NCBI GenBank assembly: GCA_000787465.1
Contig: JSYX01000061.1
Span: 1 to 64,000, forward strand
Length of the DNA: 64,000 bases
Reading direction: 5' to 3'
Source of the DNA: Thermomucor indicae-seudaticae
Taxonomy: Eukaryota > Mucoromycota > Mucoromycetes > Mucorales > Lichtheimiaceae
Below the pieces are notes generated by a model that saw only the letters and a program-made list of their open reading frames with translations, was not told the DNA's origin and did no database searches. Of the stretch, positions 47,254 to 61,637 are shown in pieces. Position 1 is the stretch's first letter; every line of letters starts with the position of its first letter. The position numbers and the translations under genes are program-made.

Positions 47254-50200
47254 ATGAACCCGAATCACATGTATAACAGTCCGTCATCTCCACCTCCTGG
47301 TATTGGTGCCCGAGGTCCACCAATTCATCCGCCATCGCGAGGCCCTTCGCCTTATCCACCGCAACAAGCATCACCATCTGCACCCAATCAGCCCTCGACC
47401 TTGTCATCGCCCGTTATGCAACCTGGCAGTCTATCCGCCTCCCCCGCTGGTATCGCGCCGCCTCCAGAACGACGAGGAGGAAGAAGGCATTATCCTACCT
47501 ATACTGTGGATCCGTCCATCTCTTCGACACCCGTACCGCAACCGATAGGTCAGGCCGCCACCGGAGGCTATGGCGGCCTTGTGAACGGTATCGCCAATCT
47601 GAATATTAACAAACCTCTGCCGCCCATGCGAGAGGATCTTGCTCTCGTTGGCCAGCCGCCACCCATTCAGGACTTGAACCTGCCACCACCGAGACCTGTT
47701 ATTCCACAGAATGTATGCACACGCGGGCATGCTTACTCTACCAAACAAAGAAAAAAGGGAATGTCTTGTTAACAACTTGTTTCTTTCTGTAGATAGCCGT
47801 TACCCAGTCTCCCGCAGCCCAATGTCATCCGATCTTTAAGCGGTGTACCTTGAATGCCGTACCAAACACGCCCTCTCTACTGAAGAAATCCAAACTTCCA
47901 TTGGCTCTACTGATAGAGCCTTATCCTTCATCGACAAAAAATGATAATGACGAGGTATATCAGGCAAGGACCAGAGCAGCTAATACGAAAGCGATTGGAA
48001 ACTTATTGCCTCCCTTGGGTTCTAGTTGAACGTGCCTGTGGTCACGGATACCGTAGTGGCTCGGTGTACACGGTGCAAGACATACATTAATCCATTTGTG
48101 CAATTTACCCAAGGCGCATTAAAGTGGCGATGCAATATGTGTGGATTAGAGAACGATGGTAATACATAAGAACCGTGGGCGTCGAATATGAACGAGATTT
48201 TTGATGGCGTATGTCTTTGTTTCTTAGTACCTACGGCGTTCGATTGGGACGTGACTAACCAACAGCATGCCGATCGGTGGCTCCGACCTGAACTGAACTA
48301 TGGTTGTGTAGATTTTGTTGCATCGGCTGAATACATGGTCCGACCTCCACAGCCGCCAGCCTACGTGTTTGTGATCGATACGTCGTTTCAGGCAGTTCAG
48401 TCGGGTATGATCCCAGTCGTTGCCGAGGCCATATCGAACTCGCTCGAAAACATCCCCAACGAGGATGGCCGAACCAAGGTCGCTGTTATAACTGTCGACA
48501 GCGCAGTGGGCTTTTACAAACTCTCTGGAGGAGAACCTGAAATGCTGGTGGTTGGTGACTTGAGTGACATTTACCTGCCACGTGCACCCAGTGATCTGTT
48601 GGTGGATCTCGCTGACGCCAAGGGTTTGGTGAAAGATCTACTAGAAAGAACGAAAACGATGCACAATGCAACACACGCTGCAACAAATTGCCTGGGAACA
48701 GCATTACAGGCAGCCCGAAAGTTACTGGTAAACTGATCCTTGCTCTCCTGTATCATCTCTTTGCTTGATATACTCATTTTATGCTGGGCTTTTTTTTTCA
48801 CCGCGCCAGGCATCAACAGGCGGTAAGATTGTCTGTTTCCAGGCTAGCTTGCCAAGTGTGGGAGACGGTGCTTCACGTCCCAAGGAGGAGAGTAAAGCGG
48901 TGACGGAGACAACCCTTATGACGCCTTCGAGTTCCTTTTACAGGACATTTGCAACGGAATGCGCAAAATCTCAAGTTTGTGCTGATATGTTTGTAATCGG
49001 TGGCGGTCACTTTGCGGATGTAGCTACATTAAGTGGGTAAAAATAACCATCTCACAAATTTCACGTTTCCAATCTTACAGGCGACTTCTTTCTTTGTTGC
49101 CTTTTCTAGACATCATACCACGATTTACGGGCGGTCAGACGCACTTTTATCCCAGCTTTGGTCCACACGATCAAGCAAAAATGAAGCATGAAATACAAGC
49201 TCTATTGAGCGAGAGGATAGGCCTGGAAGCTGTAATGCGCACGCGATGTTCTCCTGGCTTGATTTGTAAGGCTTTCCATGGCAATTGCACAACGCGTGTA
49301 CCAGATATCATGGCATTACCCAACGTACCTCAGGATCAGTCATACTGTGTCGAACTTGAGCTGGAAGAGGAAATCCAGTCACCATACGTTTATTTCCAGA
49401 CGGCTTTATTATATACCACCTGTTTTGGTGAACGACGTATCAGGGTAATCAATTTGTGTATACCTGTTGCAAGAAGTCTCCCAGAAGTATTCTCGGCTGC
49501 TGACCAAGTTGCAATTGCCCGCACCATTTGCCATCAAGGTAGCGATCGGATTCGACTATAGCCCTATCTGCTATATTAATTTTGGGTTTTGCGTGTTTTA
49601 GCTATCGACAAGGCGGTTACCAGCAAGCTCAAGGACGCTCGTGAACTGATGGTTAAGCATATAACTAATATATGTACTGCATACGACCGTGAAGTCATTG
49701 GCTCTGTAGCATCGGGAGCATCGCGTCTATCTTTGGCGCGTAATCTGGCGTTACTGCCCCTGTTAATACTCAGTATTTTCAAGACAGTATGTACAAAAGG
49801 AAAAAATTATCGAATGAAAAGTAACGTATTTACTCCCTGTAGGATACATTTAATGACGCCAACACCATCCCTATGGATTTCCGAGCACACAGCACAGTTC
49901 TTTTACGGACCGTTCCCACTAGTGTTTGGGTAGATCTTGTCTGTCCCAAGTTTTATTGCCTGCATAATATGCCACAGGAGGTTTGTAATAAGGGGTATTG
50001 CATATAATTTGTGGCACAAAATTAAAGATCACCATGGCAGGCCGGAATTCCAGACCCACAGACAGGACGATGTACTTTACCGCCACGTCTCAATTTAACA
50101 AGCGAAAAATTAGAACGCCACGGTTGCTATCTCATTCACGACGGTGACAGAATCTACATATGGATTGGCAAGGATGCGGTCCCAGCTTTATGCATGGATC

Positions 50201-50582
50201 TCATAAGGGTCCCTAATATATCGCAAGTACAATCGTGTCAGGTAAATGCAAAAAAGGCATTAACAAGATTTTTCCTTGGTTCGAATATTCAACTGCCTGC
50301 TGTTTACAGGTCGGTAATCTACCTCTACTTCAGAATCCATTCTCTCAACGTGTATCATCTATCATTGCTCAACTGAGAGGTGACCGACGCGGGAGCTACT
50401 ATCCATCTGTTTATGTTGTCAAGGAGGACGGAGACCCTATGCTCCGTGCACTATTCCTTTCTCGGCTCGTGGAAGATCGTATGCCACACGGCCCTACAGC
50501 AGCTGGTGCAAATCAGCAGCAAGTCAGCTCTGGGATGAGTTACTTCCAATGGCTAGGCTTTATAAGGGCCAAATGTCAATAA
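47254..50582 (+). CDS. SEC24: COPII coat subunit SEC24
   Basis: Cargo-binding subunit of the COPII coat that buds vesicles from the ER. It starts at the ATG at 47254; the first 150 residues are Pro/Ser-rich and disordered. The zinc finger is CTRC...CNMC ([18 protein letters not shown]). The trunk follows ([15 protein letters not shown], the vWA-like fold), then the beta-barrel and helical parts ([26 protein letters not shown]), and a gelsolin-like end ([30 protein letters not shown]). About ten short introns are visible. Ends FIRAKCQ. It should work with a SEC23 not in this window. Confidence 0.96.
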
Positions 50583-51380
50583 TATTTCTCTGTTGCATTT
50601 ATTTTGATAGAACACTAAAATTTTCACTGCATATGACGAATAAAAAAGCAAAAGTAATGTGGATACATGATTCAAGTCACAGCGAATCTGTGATTAAGTC
50701 GTGAACTATGCATTATGTCATAAAAACCACAAAGCGCGAATATAGTGCTTAGAAAAGATGCTGTATATCTAGCAGTTGCCGCAAGAAGAAGAAATTTCGT
50801 TCATTGCTGTGCTACAACGTTGAAGCTAGACTGCGCTGTTTAAAGGTGCATTTCAGGGGCTAACGAAAATATTTGACAGATGCTAGCTTTGTGTTACCCG
50901 AGACCAGTACCCCTATTTTCCACTCTCTATATATAAAATATTTGTCAAATACGGAACTCTGTTCAGCAAAATTTGACAAGTGGCTTTGCACGTTTCGGTC
51001 ACAGTTGATGTTGGCATACATGACAACAAACTACATTTAACACTGCTTTCTGGCGACAGAACGTTGCCGTGGTATTTAGCAAGTATCACTATGCATTTTC
51101 TGGAAGGTCTATACCAATAATCACGCTTTGAATCGACTAGCGCTTTATAGCCGAACCTATTCGTTCGAGGAACGACAAAGCGCAGTACAAATAACCGTTT
51201 CCATAAAGCCGATAAACATTGCTTATGCCTCGCGCTTTTGTGTATCAAATCGTCATGTGATAAAGATCAAGCGCTGCTATTATTTCTTCTTGACATCTAT
51301 AGGTACACCAATAAAATACACCGTGCGAAAATAAGTGAAGGAACGTGAAACATGGAAAGTATGAGGAAAAAGGAAGTTGA
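50583..51380. other. Convergent intergenic region
   Basis: AT-rich 0.8 kb between the stop codons of SEC24 and URB2. No gene was seen; several short open frames have no domain. Confidence 0.5.
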
Positions 51381-54300
51381 TTAACCCTGATAGAGGTGAT
51401 CTTCCTTCCAACTTGTATAAAAGCTTTTAAACAGCATTTTACCGGAGCCATTTAAGCTCGCTAATATGAATTCTCGTACAGCTTCGTTGCAAAGATCCAT
51501 CAGTTCGTACAAACCAGGAAGCAGAGCAGCTTTCAGGGATGGCTTGGATATGCTTAAACCAGGAGTCGATTGTATCGTAAAATACTCGATGAGGATGTAA
51601 GGCGCGTGTCTTGATATCGTTTTCGTCACAAGGGCGGCATTCGGATCCGACCGATAGGTGTTGGTTTTTGCAGGAATGGTGGTGAAAGTTCGGCAGAGCT
51701 CATCCGCAGCGCTTGTGTTAAGAGGTGCAAACTGGAAAAACAAGGGCCATGCTTGAGACATCTGTTTCTTGGCGTCATCCTGCTTTTTACTGTGACTTGT
51801 AGCAAGATGCGAAGAACGGAAACAGTGCAGAAGAGCTTGCATAATCCCGGTGATACTGGGCATGAGATTGACAATGGAGCGCCGGTGATGAAGTAGCAGG
51901 TTTTGAAGAATCTGACAAATGATATTGAACAGATCCTGTACAACTGTCCGGTCGGTAGGCTGGAAGCGTTCAGGCGCAGAGGGGCTGGCTGCTTGTAGCA
52001 AACAGGAAATAATCACAGAAGCTTCAAGAGCACGGAAGCTGAAAGCCTTTTTACCTTCGAAGTTAGGCAACGTTTCCTACAATTACAATTCAGTAATTAC
52101 GTACCTGCTCGTAGCTTGTCAAAAGCTTCAGAAATTCCATCGTCTTATGCAGGCATTTTAACGATTTAGACACATTAGCAGTAATTGAAACCCTTTGAAC
52201 CAAGATGGGCAACCAATCACGTAACCAGGGTCTTTGATCTATTATTTCTTATTAGCAGCCAGAAAAAACCCCTGGAGTTGAATCAAAATGCGCTTACCTC
52301 TTCCCATGTGACGGATGGTATATGTCAAGAGCGTCAAAGACGCGCACCTCATTTGATCATCTTCCGTTTTAATATATCGATTTGAAAGTTCTATGAAGCC
52401 TTGCATGATCACGTCGACCTGTTCTTGTTCAAGTGTTGTGACCCAAGTAGAGAACGGTCTGCAAATAGCTTCGCAATATGATTCATATCCTGTTAAACGT
52501 GTAAGTAAGCTTCTTTTATAATTGGGACACGTTTTCCAAAAACGTTACCTGTACTTGTAAGTATCGAATATACAAACCAAACGACCGCAAAGACGCGCTC
52601 AGTGATATATACGGATTTATGTTGCGAGAGCGCTGTACAGAGTGATTGTACGAATGCAGTGATTAATTCTACTATATCCGAGTTGATGCTGTTCGATCGC
52701 GTTGTCAGTTGCAGATATCGAGTAATAGGCGACGCCAATGAGACGAGATTTTCTGACAGCCGAGTAGAGTCGACAGCTGATTTCAGACTTAGTAAGAAGT
52801 CTAAAGCTTTTTTGACTTTGTATAACGAACCTTTGTCTGCGGCGGATCCCAAGAGCTGTGCATGTTGCAGCAGTAAAGACGCTACAGTTAGCACTTGGCT
52901 TTGGCTGTCCAGGGAAGGTATTTTGCTCATATCGTCTACGTCTTTCTCCTTCATCAGAGATCCGAATTTCTCCAATGAATCCAACATAATTGTTGACAGC
53001 TCAAACAATGAATCTGTCAAAAATAAACTGTTCTCCACGGAAGAAGACTTGGGTTGCCTATAGCATATATCAGTTATATAATCACTTACAACGCTGATGC
53101 GCGCGTTCTTACTTTAAACCTTTGCGGCTCATATACTCGTTGCTCACTTCCAAAATGTCAATTATCCATAGCATCGCATTCGGTTTGGCGGCGGTTACAA
53201 GCTTCATGCGATACTCCCACGTTCGTTTAAAGTAGGCTCTTGGCACTTCATCTTGCCCTGCGTCCCTTGTACATGCCTCCGTTATCACAAAGCTATTGCA
53301 AGAACGTTAACACCTAAAAGAAAAACAATATTTGCACACTTTGAATTTTACCGTAGAACTTGCTGGTCGAGTTCTCGCGTCACGGCCTCCAAGGCGCCAG
53401 CGGCACCATGACCTTCGAATGAACTGAGCGAATGAAGGAGTAAAGAAAGTATATCTGGATTTGTTGCCTATTTATTAGTCAGTTAGGCGGGTGATCAATG
53501 CAGGTACGTGTTATATATTACCAGTATGCCTAAGCTTTGCCTCTGAGCAATGAACCTTAGCAAAAGACTGCGACATAGAAGTAACACCCGGATACGCCGC
53601 TCGGCTTCCGTATGTGTGTGCGAAGAGGCCCAGATATCGATCAGTACAAGGGCGGTCATCAATTGTTGTCCTTGCATCTTCGAGTAATATTCCGTAGGGA
53701 ACAGCAGCAACAAATAAATAATCTTTTCCAGACTGGACAGCTCATGATTGCAAGCATTGGTGCTGCCTGGAGACTTTAATAAGGATTTTGCCAGACTTTG
53801 CAGACGTGTCGAAACCACATTTGGATGCGCCTTCGTAGTCAAAATGTCCACGATACTCTTGGCGACTACCTGGACCTCTTCTGGCTCGTCAGCGTCCACT
53901 CGAGCATCAAACAACTCTGAAAGGATTCCAAGAGTGGCGCCTATGCTATGATCTATGAACGAACGTTAGCAAAAGCTGCTAAATCATCAGTATACAAAAT
54001 ACCTTTGAAGCATTTAGCTTCATAAAAGTTAGCCGACCGTAGTAATAGGGCGTCAAGGGATTTCCAAGTCCAGCCCGTGGATATCGTATGTTCATCACCA
54101 TCATATAGTAATCCCCTCATCACTGCTGACACGTATTTCTTGCTGTATTCTGTATTCTCCAAGCGGCTGAATCTGTGTATGAGACAGATTGATACTGAGG
54201 TGTCCCGCGTACAAAAACTTACCACATCACGCCAAACCATTCATCCGTCACCAGCTTCCAGCAAGCAAGCGCAGCTGCAGCGTCTTTATGAACATCGAGA

Positions 54301-56762
54301 AGCGACCCACTCCATACAGATGCCTTTTCCATTTGACACGCAAATATGAAGTCGAGTATATTGTGCACAGACTCCATCAATGGGCATATGGCGGCGTCAG
54401 GATCTCGCAAGCATACATGATATATATGCTGAAGGATAGCATTGGCCTGGGGATGCTGTCAGAAACATGACCATTTACTGGTTCCATAAGCTGTTGAGAC
54501 ACTCACACTTAAAACTGAAGCTATACGGTTTGCGCGTCCATCTTTCTTTGTGTTTTCCAAAAACATAGTTTGGAATATTCTAGCTAATTGTTCATGTGTT
54601 CCCGGATCCAATTCACTCCAATAGACATCGGGTAGGCTGTCCACAAGTGCCATGTGTATCTGGAGTGCTGGTATCCGCTTTCCTTCGATGTCATCTGGTT
54701 GATTTAGACTAGGATAAACGAAGTTTCGAAATAAAGACGATGTATGTTCTTTAAAAATAGGTTTCTGCTGTTGGTTGATTTTGAGCGCACGAATAAACTG
54801 CGCAAAAAGAGTGGCCACAGTTCTCGCGACCGATGAGGCCCTTGGCCGAGCAGAGCGGCTTTTTTTCTTCTGCTTTTTAACGATCGGCGCCTCCTCCCTA
54901 GTCGAGCAAAGCTCATTTGAGAAGCGTTCGAACATCTCTGTTGCCAGTGCGCCACGAGCCTGTTTGTCAATCAGCGCCGAAAATCTAATACACTTGCCGT
55001 CAGTCGACGTCCAAAAGACTGATACGTGACACTTACTCGTCCAGAAATTCTTGGCTGAAAATTGGTTTAGAGAGCAAACTGTAGACGTCTTGAAACGCGA
55101 CGTTATGGAGGGCAGACAACAAGTCCCCGATAAAGCCATCCAGCTGTCGCGACGCTGCATGTACACGCAATGTTGAGACTGCGAGTTCACGGCATGCAGC
55201 TTCAGCACCTTCGGTCGGCTAACGCCCAGCCTTTTTGAGTAAAAACGAAAACCAGTTGTGGCAGGAATCAAGGCTTGCTTACGTTTAACATATATGGCCA
55301 CAGGGACGACATACGTCCTTCAATAAGCGCGATATCTATCTGTAACAGAATATTTGCCAAGCGTAATGCCGCTGCTTGGCTATAATCTGGAGTACCATTT
55401 AAGTCAGCAATTGTAGTGAGCTAAGAGATTCCAATGCCTCACCATTCTGATTGGACAGATACGATGGTAGTTTCTCTGCGATACTGTCCAAAAATTCACG
55501 GTGGGACTTCGTTGTGTCGCTATTTTGCATATGGTAAACGTTAAGCTGCACGAGCTGATCTAAAAGATCGCACAAGGTCTCCAGATAAAGTCTCGGGCTG
55601 CGTACTTTTTCTAAAACCGTATGCGCTTCAATGAAAAACTTGAATTCTACGGCCCGCGTCATTTCTTGTCCAGAAGCACTTCCCCTTTTGCCGCGAAAAG
55701 CTGTAACGAATTGCCGGAACAAAATAGGAATGGCGTCGAGTACATCTTTCCACTCCTCCTCATTATCTGAACTCTGCAAGATAGCAGACATTTCCTCAAA
55801 TAGTTTGGAAACATAGTTTGCCTGTCCTGCTGTAGTATCTTTAAGAATCGCAGTGTACTCCATAATGTTGTCAGCGTGAAATAATCCATGTCGCAGAATG
55901 TCGTTGAAATGTCCATAGAGCCGCTGGCAATGACTCGAACTATCCTTTGCCGCCAATCGTCGCATCGAAAGTAACTTCCCAAACGACTTTCCAACGATCA
56001 TTGTGAAACTCTATACAAGAACAAGGAACCAGTCAATCACCATAGTAACTTAACTTGTCGTCGTCATTATACTGACTCTCTTTTGACTTGCTGCCTGGAT
56101 CAACTGGGTATCGAATCGCTTTGATATTAAATTTGCTACGCTCACTAACGCGTCAAAAGCCGGTCGTTCCTCAGGCTGTTGCTGCTCCATCAACTCTGCT
56201 TGTTTTAAAAACGCATCCATCATTTTGTCTACGGCCATAGCAGTATGCTCGATCCTTGGCCGGTAAGACAGTGCATAGTGTTCGGAAAACAAAGACTCCA
56301 GACAGGACTGCACTCTCAGCAAGATTTCAGTCCGTTTATCGGCGCTCAGGGCATCGTGCATATGTTGGAATACAGCCGAGACTGCAGAGATTATGGGGAC
56401 TCGAATACTCGGTGGTGACTTTTGTGTGCTAACTGCTCGTTCTGCGTAGTGCTTCAAGAGCTGATCAAAGAGTTCCCAGTATGCGATTTGCAATGCTGCA
56501 ATATCTGAGAGCCTAAAAATAGCCCCGTCAATGGCCTGAGCGAAGGCGCATTAAAGCAAAAAACAAAACCGATAGCTTACTTGTTCGTCTTTGTCATTGT
56601 CAATGCACCGCATAGCCAATCGAGCAAAAAATCGTCCTTATTGGGGAAAAACAATTGAACGTTACGCCATGCTTCCGTTGCCGTCACGATGCGTTGTTCC
56701 GTCGACAGCCCAGCACCCTTGAGTGCCTTTGCGATCTGCTCGGAAGACATGCGATCAGCCAT
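51381..56762 (-). CDS. URB2: URB2/NPA2-like ribosome biogenesis protein
   Basis: A nucleolar helical-repeat protein needed for early 60S pre-ribosome assembly. It starts at the ATG at 56762 (MADRMSSEQIAKALKGAG) and ends with TAA at 51381 (SFYTSWKEDHLYQG). The C-terminal block is the diagnostic part: RHAPYILIEYFTIQS, then LKAALLPGLYELMDLC and GSGKMLFKSFY, the Urb2 domain. The rest is made of poorly conserved helices (e.g. LPSYLSNQNGEALES). About a dozen short introns break it, so exact exon ends in the middle are uncertain. The 5.4-kb length matches the very long protein of this family. Confidence 0.85.
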
Positions 56763-58972
56763 TATTGATGCATAGATCCTCTGGCAGTGAAAAAAATTTC
56801 AGGTTCCAGGCCGGTTCTCAATCTGTCGTCACACAGACTCCAGAATGAAAATTGCATATCAGAGAGACTGGATTCCTATAAACGAGGATCACAATTCTTG
56901 CTCTCCCTTGCGTTCGTACATGTTGAACAAGAAAATCGCACACGAAAACACCTCCTTGCCAAGCTGCATCTTGTAGCTGAAATGACGAAATTAGTTAGGT
57001 GCAAAGTAGACCTGCGTGTTATGACAGATGAGCACGGTATCTGCTACGACATGCTGAATATTGAGTTTTTCAAGACGACTACTATCAAATTGCCGGTATA
57101 AGCGACATTCTGCAAAGGGTCTGGGCGACCGAAAATGTATACTAGTGTCTGACTGCAAATTAGGCATATTTGCAAGAGACGAAAGGAACAGCACTTTGAC
57201 TGAGGCTGACAGGCTAAATGCCAAGGTCATTGAAGGAACATGTACTATGTTGAATTTACTACATAGTGGATGTTTTAAGCTAATTCCGGTTCCCGGTGGT
57301 GCGCCATCAAGGAAATAAACGAACTGAAACGGCAGCGCTGGCAGTCGCGGGTAATGGTATCTACAGAACCATGAACAGCAACTAAAGAAGCTAAAGATCA
57401 AAAACGAGAAGCCGCTGCGACCCAAGATCATGAAAAAACCAAAAAAGAACCACGTCAGTGACACGAGTATGACGGAGAGAGTGCCAAAAACCGGCTTAAG
57501 ATGGATATCGATATATGCCGCAGTCTTTTGGTCCTGGGACCTGGGAGGACTTCGCCGAGGTCGTCTCACGGTGGCAGTTCAGGGGGTTGGCGGAGTCGTT
57601 GGAAGAACCGAATGAGGACAGGTCTGACTACAAGATCAATGAAGGAACGAACGAAAGTAAGTATGTTCTCGACTTCGGTCGCACCGACTATATGGGAGTC
57701 ACTCTGTCTACAACGGTTCCCCTGACCATCGTTAGTTGGGTCTGCATATACAGGGGACAGAACGCCGAGGAGACCCGACTACTGACGCTTGAGGACAGCA
57801 AGATTCCGAGAACACGCGCAACCTCTTCCAGGCGGCTCATAAGGGAGTTCTCCAAAAGAACTTGTCGGCAAGACCCAGAAGAAAACGACTGGGCTTGAAC
57901 AGAAAGTTTCCGCTGGAAAGACGTGATGGAGAAACTTTAACTGGGTATCTGCCGAGAGTTTCTCTTGGTCAGCTTAGTCTGCGTTGCTCAGCTTGGCGAG
58001 ATATGCGGGGTCCGCAAGTCGTCAGTTTGGCAGATAGGTTCTGCAATCTTTTCCCCAGATGGCGCTCACGTATTCTCCAAATGAACTGGACGGATAACGA
58101 TGAGGGTCATTTCAATGGAGGGAACCCACAGAAGGGCAGAAGAACCGTAGACGTCAGAGAGCAGAAGGCGTACGCTTTGTTGCCACCTCCAGAAAGGGAC
58201 CATATTCTGTCCGCAGAATCTGTCCGTTCGTTGTTTTGTTAAAGATGACAGTGATCGCCACCGAGACCGCCTTTTCGAATGAGTTGACAAGCAGCGACAG
58301 GAGCCAGTTTTCGGATTCGAGGATATCCGAAGTCAAGACACCAACTAACCGCCCCAGATACTGACTTCTCTAGTACAACTTTGCGAAAAAAAAAAAAAGC
58401 CTTACTGAAGCTTTGTACACATCCAGGGCGATTCGTGTCTTTGGAACCTCAGTTGTTTTCGTTAACAAAATGTTACGTTGTAACATTAATCGGCACGCCG
58501 ACATGTTACCAACATGCTACCAGCATTTGTTTTCCTTCCTTTAAACAATATTTTGCTTTTCTTTAAGCAATGTATGCCTTTGCTTTGTCAGACAGTTAAA
58601 ATTGACGCGGGCCTATTGAAATTCCAAGATAGGCCCTTTCCATGCTTACAAGAAGACCCATATTGCAAAGCTTTTTCCCACAGTAAACGGATGTCGTTAC
58701 TGGCACGATTCCTTGGTAGGTTCTGAAGACATATCGCAAAGCATGCCTTCGTTAAGTACTCCGGTTCCAAAACATGTCACGGCTGGCAATAATGAGCAGC
58801 CATTTAAGACCCCATGGGCATACTGCATCATGGACTTCCACAGCCATTTTTCTCTTGGGAAGGATCTGACATTGAAATGACTCAGAACAAATAGCTGGTT
58901 ACTCATCCATCGTAAAGCACTTGTTCTCTTTCTCTTTTGTCCACGCCTTTGAGCTCTAAAGCCACTGTCACT
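56763..58972. other. Intergenic with protein-like but broken frames
   Basis: On the plus strand, readings near 57130-57318 (LGIFARDERNSTLTEADRLN) and 57515-57898 (TWEDFAEVVSRWQFRGLAE) look protein-like and change frames repeatedly. I recognise no family. They may be relics of a mobile gene. The nitrilase promoter should lie after about 58,700. Confidence 0.4.
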
Positions 58973-60027
58973 ATGATCGTGCGTGCGGCCGTCGCTCAAG
59001 TGGGAACTCCCCAATTCGATCTTCAGCGTACCTTGACCAAACTGCAAGAATACGTGGAGAAAGCCGCAGCTCAAGGGTGCCGTTTAATTGTGTTTCCTGA
59101 GGCTTATATTGGAGGATACCCTCGCAATTCTACTTTTGGTGCCGTCGTTGGGCAACGATCACCGGAAGGTCGAGAGGAGTTCTTAAAGTACTATCAAGGA
59201 GCCATTGCTGTGCCCGGGCCTGTGACCGATCAATTGGCAGAAATTGCTGCGCGATATGACATTTTCTTGGTTGTGGGCGTTATAGAACGGGAGCCGACAG
59301 GAACCCTGTATTGTACAGCTGTCTTTGTAGATCCTAAGCGTGGCTACTTGGCCAAACATCGCAAGGTATGTATCGACACGCAACAGAAAAAAAGAGAGAG
59401 ACGTTCGTATCGACAAATTAATACCACATAAGGTGATGCCAACCGGCAGCGAGCGATTAATCTGGGGCTTTGGGGACGGATCAACATTGCCAGTCGTAGA
59501 AAACGAAGACGGTGCGCGAATTGCTGCCGCCATTTGCTGGGAAAATTACATGCCATTGCTTCGAGCCAATTATTTTGCTCAGGGTGTCCAGATTTACTGC
59601 GCACCGACCGTCGATGCTCGTCAAGAATGGACTTCTTCCATGCAGCATATTGCCTTGGAAGGTCGTTGCTTCGTCTTGTCCGCATGCCAGTTGACGCGTC
59701 AGAAAGACTATCCAGAGTACCATCCTTTGCCTGAACCGAAAGATCCGGAAGCTATCATGATTGGAGGAGGCAGTGTGATTGTATCGCCGCTCGGAAAGAT
59801 TTTGGCTGGACCAGCACGCGAACAAGAAGCACTGCTGGTGGCAGACTTGGATCTGGACGATGTTATCAGGTTAGCATGCGAACCCTCCCAAGACAACAAG
59901 CATGTGTGTATCTAATCTTTGCAGCAGGGGAAAATTCGATCTGGACAGTGCTGGACACTATGCTCGTCCAGATATTTTCAGCTTAGTGGTCAATGAAAAG
60001 CCTCAGATCAACAAAAGCACAAAATAA
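58973..60027 (+). CDS. Nitrilase / cyanide-hydratase-type enzyme
   Basis: Hydrolyses nitriles (or hydrates cyanide) via a Glu-Lys-Cys triad. It starts at the ATG at 58973. Glu is in [12 protein letters not shown], Lys in YLAKHRK and Cys in [13 protein letters not shown]. Further matching blocks are [18 protein letters not shown] [12 protein letters not shown] and [18 protein letters not shown]. Introns lie at KHRK|VMPTG (59367-59432) and near the end (about 59870-59927), where the acceptor is a NAGNAG (GCAGCAG). About 310 residues, normal for branch 1 nitrilases. Natural substrate unknown. Confidence 0.93.
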
Positions 60028-60264
60028 GATCATCAAATTCAGCGTGTTGTATTATGCTCGCCGTACAGAGGCTGTATTGCATTGACCCATGCTTAAGGTG
60101 TCGGTGAGTGTGTATGTACATCGTAAGGCGGAACAGCTTGTTTTCCGGTTTCTGATTGCCTTAAAGATACGAACTACGTCATATAAAGCTGATGAATTTC
60201 CGACTGATCACCCTTTTCCCTTCTTCTTTCCTTCCATTTTCTTTTTCTTACTTTATTTGCAACA

Positions 60265-61486
<1,222 letters not shown>

Positions 61487-61637
61487 GACTCCTACCTACT
61501 CGTAATAAAATAAGCAGAAATCAGAAATCCTTGTGACACGACTCTAAATTAAGAAGGATGTGGGGCAACGTCGTACCAGACATTTGAAGGCTGTGCACAT
61601 ATGATCTATGTAGAGAGCAAAAGAGACCAAGACAAGT

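Noticed and set aside
56991..57569. 192-codon minus-strand open frame with hydrophobic stretch
   Set aside because: The Phe/Ser-rich segment mirrors Lys/Glu-rich sequence on the plus strand; no known family.
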